DNA of 64,000 nucleotides, taken from assembly GCA_934501115.1 (NCBI GenBank), contig CAKSTO010000003.1, positions 1 through 64,000 of the forward strand. The letters are read 5' to 3'. Shown here one piece after another: positions 24,918 to 32,805 of this stretch. The notes beneath the pieces were generated by a model. It was given only the letters and a program-made list of their open reading frames with translations. It searched no databases and was not told where the DNA came from. This DNA comes from an uncultured Faecalibacterium sp. (GTDB taxonomy: Bacteria > Bacillota > Clostridia > Oscillospirales > Ruminococcaceae). A program made the translations under genes and the position numbers. Every line of letters begins with the position of its first letter. The stretch's first letter is position 1.

Positions 24918-25553
24918 ATGAATCTGAAATTTGATGAAAAGGGCCTGATCCCTGCCATCGTGCAGGATCACTACACCAAAGAGGTGCTCACCCTCGCTTA
25001 CATGAACGCCGAGACGCTGGCACTCACCATCGCTGAGGGGCGCACCGTGTTCTGGAGCCGCAGCCGTCAGGAGATCTGGCGCAAGGGCGAGACCAGCGGC
25101 AACGTGCAGCGGGTGGTGTCCATTACCGCCGACTGCGACGCAGATGCTCTGGTGGTGGAAGTGGTCAAATCCGGCCCCGCCTGCCACACCGGTGCCGAGA
25201 GCTGCTTCTTCAACGAAGTGTATGTCTCCCCGGAGCTGAAGCAGTTCAGCTGGCAGGGGCTGTATGAGCTCATCAAGGGCCGCAAGACCGACCCTCAGGA
25301 GGGCAGCTACACCACCTACCTGTTCGAGAAGGGCAAGGAGAAGATCCTGAAAAAGGTGGGCGAAGAGTGCACCGAGGTCATCATTGCGGGCGAAAAAGAG
25401 GATAAGGAAGAAACCGTTTACGAGATCAGCGATCTTGCCTACCATGTTCTGGTGCTGATGGTCAGCGCCGGCATCACGGTGGAGGATGTGACCCGTGAAC
25501 TGGAAAAACGTCACGTCATTGACCACAAGGTCAAACAGGAAAGGATGCAGTGA
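24918..25553 (+). CDS. hisI: Bifunctional phosphoribosyl-AMP cyclohydrolase / phosphoribosyl-ATP pyrophosphatase
   Basis: A 211-residue HisI-HisE fusion catalysing steps 2 and 3 of histidine synthesis. The N-terminal cyclohydrolase has the metal-binding ADCDADALVVEV (about residue 72) with GPACHTGAESCFF (about 88). The C-terminal all-helical pyrophosphatase (about 115-205) has EKILKKVGEECTEVIIAGEKED and DLAYHVLVLM, typical of MazG-like HisE. The same fusion occurs in enterobacteria and many Firmicutes. GGAGGGAG precedes the ATG. Confidence 0.95.
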   Translation: MNLKFDEKGLIPAIVQDHYTKEVLTLAYMNAETLALTIAEGRTVFWSRSRQEIWRKGETSGNVQRVVSITADCDADALVVEVVKSGPACHTGAESCFFNEVYVSPELKQFSWQGLYELIKGRKTDPQEGSYTTYLFEKGKEKILKKVGEECTEVIIAGEKEDKEETVYEISDLAYHVLVLMVSAGITVEDVTRELEKRHVIDHKVKQERMQ

Positions 25554-25560
25554 ATTATCT

Positions 25561-26385
25561 ATGGCAGATTATAAGAAGTCCAGTGTCCATTGCCACTCCA
25601 CCATGTGCGATGGCAAAAATACCTTGCAGGATATGGCAAGCGCTGCGTGCGCGCAGGGCTTGACCACGCTGGGCTTCACCGGCCATAGCTACACCCAGCG
25701 CGACCGCGAATACTGCATGAGCCCCAGCCGCACCGCCCAGTACAAGGCCACCATCGCAAAGCTCAAGGCCGAATACAGGGGCAAGGTGGATATCCTGTGC
25801 GGCATCGAGTGGGATATCCTCAGCGAGGACAAGCGCACCGGCTACGATTACTGGATCGGCAGCGCACACCACCTGTACGGCAAGAACACCGGCAAGTATT
25901 ACGAGATCGACTTCCGCCCGCAGGATCTGTGGGACTGCATCAACGACGACTTTGACGCAGACCCGCTTGCCGCTGTGGAAGCCTACTTTGCCGAGGTGGA
26001 AAAGGTGGCCGCCCTCAAGCCGGATATTCTGGCTCACATCGACCTCATCAAAAAGCTGAATGCCAACGGCGAGTTCTTCGACGAAGAGTCGCCCCGCTAC
26101 AAGGCCGCAGCCCTCAAGGCTCTGCAGGCCGCAAAGGCGAATGACTGCCTGCTGGAAGTAAACACCGGCGGCGTCTACCGCGGCTACCGCAAGGACTTCT
26201 ACCCCGGCCCGTGGCTGCTGGGCGAGTGGCAGAAGATGGGCGGCAAGGTCATCATTACCTCGGACTCTCACGACATTAACAGCCTGACCTTCGGCTTTGA
26301 CGAAGCTGCCGCTGCCATCAAGGCTGCAGGCTTTACCAGTGTGCAGGTGCTCACCGGCAGCGGCTTTGAGACGCAGGAGCTGTAA
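25561..26385 (+). CDS. hisK: Histidinol-phosphatase, PHP family
   Basis: A 274-residue PHP-domain phosphatase that converts histidinol phosphate to histidinol. Metal ligands are visible in VHCHSTMCDGKNT (about residue 8), FTGHSYTQRD (about 39), CGIEWDIL (about 80), IGSAHH (about 100), LAHIDLIKK (about 158) and the terminal SDSHDIN (about 238). I chose the ATG at 25561, 7 nt after the hisI stop, since the PHP motif begins immediately after it. It supplies the phosphatase missing from monofunctional HisB and completes the pathway. Confidence 0.92.
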   Translation: MADYKKSSVHCHSTMCDGKNTLQDMASAACAQGLTTLGFTGHSYTQRDREYCMSPSRTAQYKATIAKLKAEYRGKVDILCGIEWDILSEDKRTGYDYWIGSAHHLYGKNTGKYYEIDFRPQDLWDCINDDFDADPLAAVEAYFAEVEKVAALKPDILAHIDLIKKLNANGEFFDEESPRYKAAALKALQAAKANDCLLEVNTGGVYRGYRKDFYPGPWLLGEWQKMGGKVIITSDSHDINSLTFGFDEAAAAIKAAGFTSVQVLTGSGFETQEL

Positions 26386-26389
26386 CGAT

Positions 26390-26491
26390 TTAGAGTTGCC
26401 GCCGCTTGCGCTCTGGCAATAAATAGCGGAAAATTGGTTTATCTTTGCAAATCTGGAAAATCTGCGGATTTTCCAGATTTGTCTTTTCACG
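26390..26491 (-). ncRNA. Two-hairpin element, family B (copy 2)
   Basis: It reads on the minus strand: CGTGAAAA (26484-26491), a 14-bp hairpin AAATCTGGAAAATC-CGCA-GATTTTCCAGATTT (26449-26480), a spacer with CCGCT (26424-26428), and hairpin ATTGCC/GGCAAC (26395-26420) with an AGAGCGCAAGCGGC loop. It is antisense to the end of the his operon, 5 nt after hisK. Confidence 0.65.
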
Positions 26492-26544
26492 AGAAGAGCC
26501 CGTGCGGGCAGCTTCATCGGAAAAAGCAACAGCATCACATGGCA

Positions 26545-26579
26545 AAACAAGGGGCTGACTTTTGTGCAGTCCCTTGTTT
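26545..26579 (+). terminator. Hairpin between the his operon and the MATE gene
   Basis: AAACAAGGGGCTG/CAGTCCCTTGTTT stem (one G-U pair) with a short T run. It may end the his operon transcript or form the leader of the next gene. Confidence 0.55.
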
Positions 26580-26609
26580 GCGGTAAAAATAGAACTTTGG
26601 AGGACCCCT

Positions 26610-27986
26610 ATGACCCACGCACAGCCCCAAACAAAAAGGCTATGGAACATGAACGTTGACCTGATGCACGGCTCTATCCTGAAGAGTCTCCTGCTCTTCA
26701 TGCTGCCGATTCTGGTCTCGAACCTTTTTCAACAATTGTACAACACCGTGGACACCATGATCGTGGGTAATGTGCTGGGCGATCAGGCGCTTGCGGCCAT
26801 TGGCTCCTGCGGCTCCATCTACGAGCTTCTGGTGGGGTTTGGCATCGGCATCGGCAACGGCCTTGCCATTGTTGCGGCGCGCTCCTACGGCGCACAGGAC
26901 GAGGATCTGCTCAAGCGCACCGTGACCGGCTCCATCGTTATTGGGCTGATCGCGTCGCTGGTCATCACGGCGGCGGGCTTTTTCGGGCTGCGTCCCCTGC
27001 TGCAGCTGCTGGACACCCCGGCGGAGATCCTCGAAGATGCCTACCGCTATATCATCGTCATCGATCTTGGCGTGATCGTCATGTTCCTGTACAACCTGTG
27101 CGCCGGTCTGCTGCGCGCCATCGGCAACAGCGTGATGCCGCTGGTGTTTCTGCTCATCAGCTCGGGGCTGAATGTGGCTCTCGATCTGTGGTTCATTGCG
27201 GGCATGGGGATGGGCGTGCGGGGCGCAGCGGTGGCAACGGTCATCGCACAAGGCGTGTCGGTGATGCTGTGCATCCTGTACGTGCTGGCAAAGGTGCGCA
27301 TCCTCATCCCGGAGAAAAAGCACCTTGCCGTGGGCGCTCACCTCTATTGGGAGCTGTTCAGCCAGAGCATTTCCATGGGGCTGATGAGCAGCATCGTCTC
27401 GGCAGGCTCTGTGGTGCTGCAGTACGGCATCAACGGTCTGGGTACCCTGACCATTGCAGGCCATACCGCCGCCCGCAAGCTGTTCGCCTTCACGAGTATG
27501 CCGCTGATCTCCATGGCGAATGCAGGCTCTACCTTCGTTTCCCAGAACCGCGGCGCGAACCAGCCTGACCGGGTGCGCAGGGGGATGCGGCAGATGTATC
27601 TGTATTCCGTGGCGGTGATGATCGCGGCGGTCTTTCTGATGAAGTTTGGCGCGGAATGGATGGTGCGGCTCATCTCCGGCTCCTCGGAGCCCATCGTGCT
27701 GGAAAACGGTGCCCGGTATCTGCTTTGGAATGCACCCTTCTACGCGGTTCTGGGGGTGCTGCTGTGCACCCGCTACGCGCTGCAGAGCCTTGGCCAGAAG
27801 GTGCTGCCGTTGTTTTCCAGCGTGATCGAGCTGGTGGGCAAGGTGATCTTTGTGCTGGTACTTATCCCGAGGTTCCAATACAATGCGGTCATCCTGTGCG
27901 AGCCCATTATCTGGTGCTTCATGGCGCTGTATCTGGTGCTGGTGTACCTGCACGAGCCGTTCGTGTTCCCGAAAAAGAAGAAGTAA
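26610..27986 (+). CDS. MATE family efflux transporter
   Basis: A 458-residue inner-membrane protein with about 12 helices in two related halves, belonging to the multidrug and toxin extrusion family (NorM/DinF-like). Typical stretches are LMLPILVSNLFQQLYNTVDTMIVG near the N-terminus, GIGIGNGLAIVAARSYGA, and SMGLMSSIVSAGSVVLQYGINGLG in the second half. Such proteins expel cationic drugs or metabolites using H+ or Na+ gradients; the substrate is unknown. The ATG at 26610 has GGAGG 6 nt upstream. No dedicated regulator is adjacent. A second MATE gene is at 52334. Confidence 0.9.
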   Translation: MTHAQPQTKRLWNMNVDLMHGSILKSLLLFMLPILVSNLFQQLYNTVDTMIVGNVLGDQALAAIGSCGSIYELLVGFGIGIGNGLAIVAARSYGAQDEDLLKRTVTGSIVIGLIASLVITAAGFFGLRPLLQLLDTPAEILEDAYRYIIVIDLGVIVMFLYNLCAGLLRAIGNSVMPLVFLLISSGLNVALDLWFIAGMGMGVRGAAVATVIAQGVSVMLCILYVLAKVRILIPEKKHLAVGAHLYWELFSQSISMGLMSSIVSAGSVVLQYGINGLGTLTIAGHTAARKLFAFTSMPLISMANAGSTFVSQNRGANQPDRVRRGMRQMYLYSVAVMIAAVFLMKFGAEWMVRLISGSSEPIVLENGARYLLWNAPFYAVLGVLLCTRYALQSLGQKVLPLFSSVIELVGKVIFVLVLIPRFQYNAVILCEPIIWCFMALYLVLVYLHEPFVFPKKKK

Positions 27987-27987
27987 A

Positions 27988-28038
27988 AACAGGGCTTTGC
28001 AGCGATAAAAACGACTGCAAAGCCCTGTTGTGTTTTGA
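27988..28038 (+). terminator. Terminator after the MATE gene
   Basis: A perfect AACAGGGCTTTGCAG/CTGCAAAGCCCTGTT stem followed by GTGTTTTG. Confidence 0.85.
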
Positions 28039-28068
28039 TGAAAAGTATAACATTATAAACGCAGTACG

Positions 28069-28195
28069 AGTTGCGGCTCCCAGCATCCGCTGCGTGCCTT
28101 GGACGGCACTTGCGCCTTGCTGGCCGCGGCCCCAACAGCTTCTCCCTGCTTCTGCCGCAGGCAGCGGTCGTCGCTGTTGCAGCTTTCTCCTTACC
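28069..28195. repeat. Dispersed repeat, family C (copy 1)
   Basis: The segment from GAGTTGCGGCTCCCAGC to the GTCGTCGCTGTTGC region is similar to 53821-53990 (shared GTTGCGGCTCCCAGCRTCC, TGCTGGCCGC, GCCCCAACRGCT and CTCCCTGC blocks). No coding sense. It forms most of the long leader in front of the small toxin-like gene. Confidence 0.65.
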
Positions 28196-28277
28196 GGCAC
28201 CTGAGTGCGCCGGGCAAGGCGATTTTTCTTGAATCGCGTTCCCCCGGGCGCTTGAGGGCGGAAAGGGGGGATGCACC

Positions 28278-28388
28278 ATGACGTTTGATCAGGTCGTATT
28301 GCTGCTCACTCTTCTCGGCGGGGCAATCTACGTGACGTTTCAGATTACATGGACTGTTTCTCATGATGATAAACACAAGAAAAAATGA
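28278..28388 (+). CDS. 36-residue holin-like membrane peptide, probable type I toxin
   Basis: The frame encodes 36 residues: a start MTFDQ, a hydrophobic stretch VVLLLTLLGGAIYVTFQIT, then a polar basic tail ending DDKHKKK. This is the layout of short holin-like type I toxins of Firmicutes (Hol_Tox/TxpA-like). A very strong GGGGGG-type ribosome site lies about 8 nt upstream. The gene ends inside a bidirectional terminator, and a near-consensus promoter on the opposite strand (28478-28506) points back at it, as in txpA/ratA and bsrG/SR4 loci. Overproduction would be expected to depolarise the membrane. Function is inferred from architecture only; a weak promoter for it may lie near 28031-28059. 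Confidence 0.65.
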   Translation: MTFDQVVLLLTLLGGAIYVTFQITWTVSHDDKHKKK

Positions 28389-28471
28389 CCGCCACAGCTA
28401 CCAACTCGGACGGTCATTTTTCTTGACTTAATTCCGTAAGGAGCAAGCCGTTTGCGGGCCGGCGCCTTTCT
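28379..28471 (-). ncRNA. Predicted antisense RNA antitoxin
   Basis: A transcript starting near 28471 from the promoter at 28478-28506 would run leftward and end at the shared hairpin. It would be about 90 nt and fully complementary to the 3' end of the toxin mRNA. This is predicted from promoter and terminator only. Confidence 0.55.
28381..28421. terminator. Bidirectional terminator shared by toxin mRNA and antisense RNA
   Basis: AAAAATGACCG/CGGTCATTTTT, an 11-bp perfect stem with a 19-nt loop containing GCTACCAACT. A- and T-runs make it work in both directions. The toxin stop codon is inside the left arm. Confidence 0.85.
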
Positions 28472-28477
28472 ATTTAT

Positions 28478-28506
28478 AGTATAATCATTTCACAAGGGGC
28501 TGTCAA
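28478..28506 (-). promoter_or_regulatory. Promoter of the predicted antisense RNA
   Basis: On the minus strand, a perfect TTGACA (28501-28506), 17 bp, TATACT (28478-28483). No minus-strand gene lies between it and the terminator at 28381. Confidence 0.8.
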
Positions 28507-28541
28507 GGGCACATCCGTGAGCACTTGACGGCCTTTTTGCG

Positions 28542-29177
28542 TTACAGCGCTGAATAGCCAAAGCTGTTGACCAGAGCATCGATGTGCTGCCCGGCCTTGC
28601 ACAGGGGGCAGTCGCGGCTGTCGAAGCTGGCGTAGTCCGGCAGGCTGGAGGGGTCAAAAATGGAAGTGACCTCATAGCCCATGCACTCGTGGGTGGTGGC
28701 AAAGATGGAGGAAAGCCCCACCACGCTGCCGCCATAGTAGTTCACGGCTTCCACAGCGGCCTGCACGGTGTAACCGGTGGTGATGGAAGCGGCAAGGATG
28801 AGCACGTGTTTGCCCTTGACCATGGGAGCCAGATTATCGCGCAGAATGATCTGACTGCCGGTGGTGTACTCCGGGGTGATGATGTAGATGGTCTGGTGGG
28901 CGTTCATGTTGGCAAAGCCGTCCTTGGTCAGCTCGTTGGCAAGGCAGGTGCCGATGACCTGCGTGCCGTCCAGACAGAGCACGGTATCTACGATGGTGCT
29001 GTGCTGATAGGCTGCCACAAGCTCCTTTGCCACTGCCTTTGCTTCAGAAAGGCGGGATTTCTGGGTGGTGACGTCGATGTAATAATTGATATGGCTGTGG
29101 CTGGTGGCAAAATGCCCCTTTGCCACGCGCAGGAACAGGTCACTCTTCTTGGTGGGAAGCTTTACCATGTTGATCAT
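28542..29177 (-). CDS. Phosphoribosyltransferase-domain protein (orotate phosphoribosyltransferase-like)
   Basis: A 211-residue cytoplasmic protein of the type I PRTase fold. The PRPP-loop region is HVLILAASITTGYTVQAAVEAV (about 128-149), related to the usual hydrophobic-acidic-acidic-TTG loop, but with AAS in place of two acidic residues. A late CPLCKAGQ motif (about 192) may bind a metal. Because the acidic pair is absent, catalysis as a standard PRTase is uncertain; a nucleotide-sensing or salvage role is possible. The ATG at 29177 has AAGGAG 10 nt upstream. It stands alone and is not next to pyrimidine genes. Confidence 0.75.
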   Translation of the reverse strand: MINMVKLPTKKSDLFLRVAKGHFATSHSHINYYIDVTTQKSRLSEAKAVAKELVAAYQHSTIVDTVLCLDGTQVIGTCLANELTKDGFANMNAHQTIYIITPEYTTGSQIILRDNLAPMVKGKHVLILAASITTGYTVQAAVEAVNYYGGSVVGLSSIFATTHECMGYEVTSIFDPSSLPDYASFDSRDCPLCKAGQHIDALVNSFGYSAL

Positions 29178-29361
29178 CGAAACAACACTCCTTTTCAGCT
29201 TTTTCAGGGGAGCCCCCTCAAATGCAAAAAGCACCGCATCCCTGCGATGCCCTTACACGATCTTATAACCCTATTGTAGCGGAAAATGGAACTGTGCACA
29301 AGAAACAATTCTACTAAAAAATCTTGCTGTTTCTGCGTGATAACGCCCAAAACTGGGATAC

Positions 29362-29393
29362 AAAAAAGCCCCGCACCCTTGCAGGTGCGGGGC
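29362..29393 (-). terminator. Terminator after the exported protein gene at 29413
   Basis: On the minus strand, GCCCCGCACC/GGTGCGGGGC followed by TTTTTT. Confidence 0.92.
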
Positions 29394-29412
29394 GGAAAAC
29401 GACAGATGCGGT

Positions 29413-30003
29413 TTAGATCCGAGTGGTCAGAGCAGCCTTCAGTGCATCGGTGATGTCCCAGGTTGCATAGACATCAGAGTAGGCATCGTTCTCGGTGCCC
29501 AGAGCATTGTGGCGGGGGAAGTACTGGATGTAGGCTTCCTTGACGGCGACACCCTTCAGGACGCCGTCGGCATTCAGACCGCTGATGGTCAGGACGTTGG
29601 CCACCTTCTCCTCCTTCTTTATAGAGCTAGAGGGGTTGTTGCCGCTGAAGGTGACGTTCTTGTTGCCGGCATTGACGTACTGGACAGTGCCGTCTTCTTT
29701 CACAACACGCAGCTGGTAATGATTGTTGTCGCAGGAAGTGGCGTCAGAAACGGGATAATGCTCAAAGGTGCAGACCAGCGTGCCGGCATCCTTGCCCTTG
29801 ACAGCAGACTTCAGGGTGTGCTTATCGGAAGCACCGCCGATGCCGAAGATGGTGCTGGAGCCGCCGAAGCTCAGGGTGTCGCCGACCTTGCCGGAAGGCT
29901 GGTTGGGGTTGGCGCAGCCGGTCAGGGAGCCGGAAACTGCCACTGCGGCAGCAGCCAGAGCGGTGTACTTCATGAAATCACGACGGGAGAAAGTGAAAGC
30001 CAT
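29413..30003 (-). CDS. Exported twin-arginine-type lipoprotein, unknown function
   Basis: A 196-residue protein with a clear signal: SRRDFMK (twin-arginine consensus), a hydrophobic stretch of alanines, and lipobox SLTGC (Cys29). The mature part is beta-rich with no recognised domain; segments such as FGGSSTIFGIGG and VSDATSCDNNHYQLRVV suggest an immunoglobulin-like fold as in DUF4352/DUF5067 lipoproteins, which is a guess. It shares signal type, size and arrangement with the genes at 30168 and 32806. It has its own promoter and terminator. It is probably a cell-surface protein; whether Tat is used depends on a tatAC locus outside this window. Confidence 0.75.
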   Translation of the reverse strand: MAFTFSRRDFMKYTALAAAAVAVSGSLTGCANPNQPSGKVGDTLSFGGSSTIFGIGGASDKHTLKSAVKGKDAGTLVCTFEHYPVSDATSCDNNHYQLRVVKEDGTVQYVNAGNKNVTFSGNNPSSSIKKEEKVANVLTISGLNADGVLKGVAVKEAYIQYFPRHNALGTENDAYSDVYATWDITDALKAALTTRI

Positions 30004-30058
30004 AATCGTTCCTCCTTAAAAGGTAAAAACAGTTCAAATGCCTTGCGGCAGTACTTAT

Positions 30059-30087
30059 ACAATAGGCGAAAATTGAGAAAAAGTCAA
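30059..30087 (-). promoter_or_regulatory. Promoter of the exported protein gene at 29413
   Basis: On the minus strand, TTGACT (30082-30087), 17 bp, TATTGT (30059-30064). A perfect palindrome ACGAAATTTCGT lies upstream at about 30138-30149. Confidence 0.7.
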
Positions 30088-30167
30088 TGCCTTTTGCAAA
30101 ATTTATGGAGCAAAAAACAGGCTGTTTCGTCGGTTTTGAACGAAATTTCGTCCTGCGCGGCGACCCC

Positions 30168-30785
30168 TTATGCGCGGGTCATGTCGGCAGAGCTCATGTT
30201 GAAGGTGATGGTCTTGTCGGCCACGAAGGTAGGCATGTAAGTGATCTGCAGGTTTTTCCATCCCTTGGGAACCAGCAGCATCACCTGCAGGTAGCCGGTG
30301 CCCTCGGGGGGCAGAGTGGTAGAGTCAGAAAAGCTCTGAGAGTTTGCATTGTACAGCGAAATGTTCACGCCGCACTCCACGCCCTGACCGTCGCAGGAAG
30401 CGGAAAAGTCGGTGGAAGCAGCTGCCAGTGCATGGAAGTTTGCGTCCACGTTGCTCGTGGGGGGCACGGGATAAGCAGCATTGATCTCGGCCAGATTCTG
30501 TGCGCCGATGGCAAAGGTCTTGTCCTTGGTGCGGTTGACCACGGTGACCAGAACGGCAACGTACTCATAACCTGCCTGTGCAGGTGCGGTATCGATATTG
30601 AACAGGCTGGTCAGCATGACACCGAGACCGTTCCAATTGCTGACCTTGTCGCCGACCTTGACGTCAACGATGGTATCGCCGCCGTTCTGCTGGCAGCCGC
30701 CCAGCAGACTGGCTGCACCTACGGCTGCTGCAGATGCACCGGCAGCCTTCAGGAAGGCGCGGCGGGAAATGGAGTTGGACATCAT
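30168..30785 (-). CDS. Exported twin-arginine-type lipoprotein, unknown function
   Basis: A 205-residue protein with signal SRRAFLKAAG and lipobox LLGGC (about residue 30). The mature part includes VKVGDKVSNWNGLGVMLTSL and YEYVAVLVTVVNRT, then PPEGTGYLQVMLLVPKGW, an arrangement like DUF4352/telomeric-repeat-factor-like immunoglobulin-fold lipoproteins that carry a hydrophobic VxVxVxN strand. Function unknown. GGAGG precedes the ATG at 30785. It lies just downstream of an XRE regulator on the same strand and its promoter overlaps an inverted repeat, so control by that regulator is plausible. Confidence 0.78.
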   Translation of the reverse strand: MMSNSISRRAFLKAAGASAAAVGAASLLGGCQQNGGDTIVDVKVGDKVSNWNGLGVMLTSLFNIDTAPAQAGYEYVAVLVTVVNRTKDKTFAIGAQNLAEINAAYPVPPTSNVDANFHALAAASTDFSASCDGQGVECGVNISLYNANSQSFSDSTTLPPEGTGYLQVMLLVPKGWKNLQITYMPTFVADKTITFNMSSADMTRA

Positions 30786-30837
30786 AAAAATCCTCCTTAA
30801 ACGTGTGGAAAACACTTTCCCAGAATCTTCTATCTTG

Positions 30838-30881
30838 TTTATACCCCTTTTACCCGGAAGATGCAAGCCTTTCGGGTAAAA
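30838..30881 (-). promoter_or_regulatory. Promoter and candidate operator of the exported protein gene at 30168
   Basis: On the minus strand, TTGCAT (30861-30866), 17 bp, TATAAA (30838-30843). The inverted repeat TTTTACCCG (30848-30856)/CGGGTAAAA (30873-30881) spans the -35 and could bind a repressor. Confidence 0.65.
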
Positions 30882-30904
30882 TTCAGGGGATTTTCACAGG
30901 AATA

Positions 30905-31600
30905 TCACCCTTCCGGGGTCAGCCCCTTCACGTGCGTCTCGCTGGTCTTGACCAGATTCAGCAGGCTGGGCGTGTACAGGGGAAACTCGCGGGTCAGGCT
31001 CTCGGTGGTCATAGCAAGGCAGGCAGGATCCTTCACGCCCTCGCCGCCGTTTACCTCCTGCCCGGTCAGCAGGGCTTCCACGTTGGACTCGGACATCCGC
31101 ATGACGGCGTCAGAGCACCCGCGCCAGCGAATGGGGTCGATGCTGAACATGCTGACAGCGTTGTGAGGCTCGGCCGAATACAGCAGGCGGAACATCTTGG
31201 CGACCGCCATCATCAGGTAGGAGCTGACCTCGGTGGTCAGGGCCTTGCTGTGGCACTGACCGATCTTGGCGTACAGCACGTTCAGACTGTTGGAGATCAG
31301 CTTTTTGTTCATGGTGGGCAGCACGCTGCCGTGGTAGATGCTGTCCTTCATTTTGTCCGGATTGGGGATGTCTTCGGCCGAAAGCATCATGCCGTTGCGC
31401 TCGGCACTGCGACCCAGAAGATAGTCGCAGGAAACATTATAATAATCAGCTACCCGCACCACGAAGTCCAGGCCGCACTCGCGGATGCCCTTTTCGTAGT
31501 GAGACAGCAGTGCCTGCGAAACGCCGAGATCTTCGGCGGCCTGCTTCTGGGTAATGCCGCGCTCTTTGCGCAGCAGCTTGATGATACGGTTGAATTCCAT
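30905..31600 (-). CDS. XRE-family helix-turn-helix regulator
   Basis: A 231-residue protein. The N-terminal Cro/C1-type HTH (about residues 5-60) includes LRKERGITQKQAAEDLGVSQ, LLSHYEKGIRECG and the following YYNVSCDYLLGRS. The helical C-terminal half (about 75-231) has no recognised domain. The ATG at 31600 has GAGGAG 8 nt upstream. It has its own consensus promoter, and its gene precedes two exported-protein genes on the same strand. A likely role is controlling these surface proteins; this is inference from position. Confidence 0.85.
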   Translation of the reverse strand: MEFNRIIKLLRKERGITQKQAAEDLGVSQALLSHYEKGIRECGLDFVVRVADYYNVSCDYLLGRSAERNGMMLSAEDIPNPDKMKDSIYHGSVLPTMNKKLISNSLNVLYAKIGQCHSKALTTEVSSYLMMAVAKMFRLLYSAEPHNAVSMFSIDPIRWRGCSDAVMRMSESNVEALLTGQEVNGGEGVKDPACLAMTTESLTREFPLYTPSLLNLVKTSETHVKGLTPEG

Positions 31601-31666
31601 GATACTGACTCCTCGGTGTAACGGATGATCGGGGGATATCCTTGATTTTTGGTTTACAACAGGTTG

Positions 31667-31695
31667 ATTATACACAGTGGAAAACCTTTTGTAAA
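31667..31695 (-). promoter_or_regulatory. Promoter of the XRE regulator gene
   Basis: On the minus strand, TTTACA (31690-31695), 17 bp, TATAAT (31667-31672). Upstream, GACGA...TCGTC arms at about 31707-31733 form a possible operator. Confidence 0.8.
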
Positions 31696-31747
31696 GCAAG
31701 AAAAGTGACGATATTTTTCATCAAATTTCGTCATTTTTGTCAAAAGA

Positions 31748-31950
31748 CTTGCTCGAGATACCATATCTATGCTAAACTGGGGGCAGCAAGGCATACATTT
31801 TGTGGTACGGCTCGCTGCAGAAAAACCGTGGAAAACGTATTTTTTGGCAGAACCGGCTTTTTTCTGCCGGAAATCAGCGCTGCAGGCGGCCCGGGCGGAC
31901 AGCTGCAAAGGCTTCCGGCGGTTTTCACAAATGAAATTTTGTGCTATAAT
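31748..31950 (+). promoter_or_regulatory. Plus-strand promoters upstream of the phosphatase gene
   Basis: Proximal: TGTGCTATAAT (TATAAT at 31945-31950). Distal: TTGCTC, 18 bp, TGCTAAACT at about 31748-31777, with the inverted repeat AGATA-CCA-TATCT in its spacer. The stretch between them holds a GGCAGAA/TTCTGCC hairpin and no gene. Confidence 0.55.
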
Positions 31951-32041
31951 AATACAATACGGAAGTGCCGGCAGGGTGCTCCTGTGCCCGCCCGCATCCA
32001 TGCCGGGCGGCGATTCTCAGACAGATACGAGGTATTTTTGC

Positions 32042-32716
32042 ATGAAAACCTTTAAGCTTCATCTTATCCGCCACGGCATGACGGCCGGCAACCTGCAGGG
32101 GCTTTACATCGGCAGCGGCACGGACATCCCTCTGTGCGACGAAGGCCGCGCCCAGCTGAACGAGCTGAAGGAGCGGTTCGAGTACCCTCAGGTGGATACG
32201 GTGTTCGCCTCGCCCCTGCTGCGCGCGGTGGAAACGGCCAACATCCTGTTCCCCAATGCCGCCCACACCTTTACCGTCCATGACTTGCGGGAAGCAGGCT
32301 TTGGAAAGTTTGAAAACAAACCTGTGAAGGAGCTGGTGCACGACGAGGATTTCAAAAAATGGATCACGCCGGGCTCCGGCTATGTGCCGGAAGGTGCCGA
32401 GCCTACGGATCAGTTCCACGCCCGCTGCGCTGAGAGCCTGATGAAACTGTTTGAATATATGATCCGGATGGATGTGTCCGAGGCCGCCTGCGTGACCCAC
32501 GGCGGTGTGATCATGAGCATGCTCAGCCAGCGCGCTGTGCCTACCCGGCACCCCGAGCAGTGGATGGCTGACCCGGGCTGCGGCTATACCGTGCAGACCG
32601 ACGTGCAGCTGTGGATGCGTGACCGTCTTGTGGAAGCCATTGACATCGTGCCCTTTGGCTATGCCGATACCCTGCAGGGGCAGGCTGAGACGGAGGAAAA
32701 CGAAGCATTTGAGTAA
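32042..32716 (+). CDS. Histidine phosphatase (phosphoglycerate mutase-like) family protein
   Basis: A 224-residue cytoplasmic protein of the histidine phosphatase superfamily. The catalytic motif LIRHGMTAGNLQGLYIG has the phosphorylated His11 in RHG. The second core arginine region is FASPLLRAVETA (about 57-68), the acid glutamate region is REAGFGKFENK (about 82) and the second histidine is in VTHGGVIMSML (about 152). The closest functional types are CobC/alpha-ribazole phosphatases and broad phosphatases; the substrate is not fixed by sequence. I chose the ATG at 32042 with GAGGT upstream. Confidence 0.85.
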   Translation: MKTFKLHLIRHGMTAGNLQGLYIGSGTDIPLCDEGRAQLNELKERFEYPQVDTVFASPLLRAVETANILFPNAAHTFTVHDLREAGFGKFENKPVKELVHDEDFKKWITPGSGYVPEGAEPTDQFHARCAESLMKLFEYMIRMDVSEAACVTHGGVIMSMLSQRAVPTRHPEQWMADPGCGYTVQTDVQLWMRDRLVEAIDIVPFGYADTLQGQAETEENEAFE

Positions 32717-32805
32717 AGAGCAGGTTACAAACGCGCCGGATCTCTTGACAGGATCTGCGCAAGCCTTTATTGTATAAGGGAACGTTGTTTACAGGAGGAA
32801 GTTCC

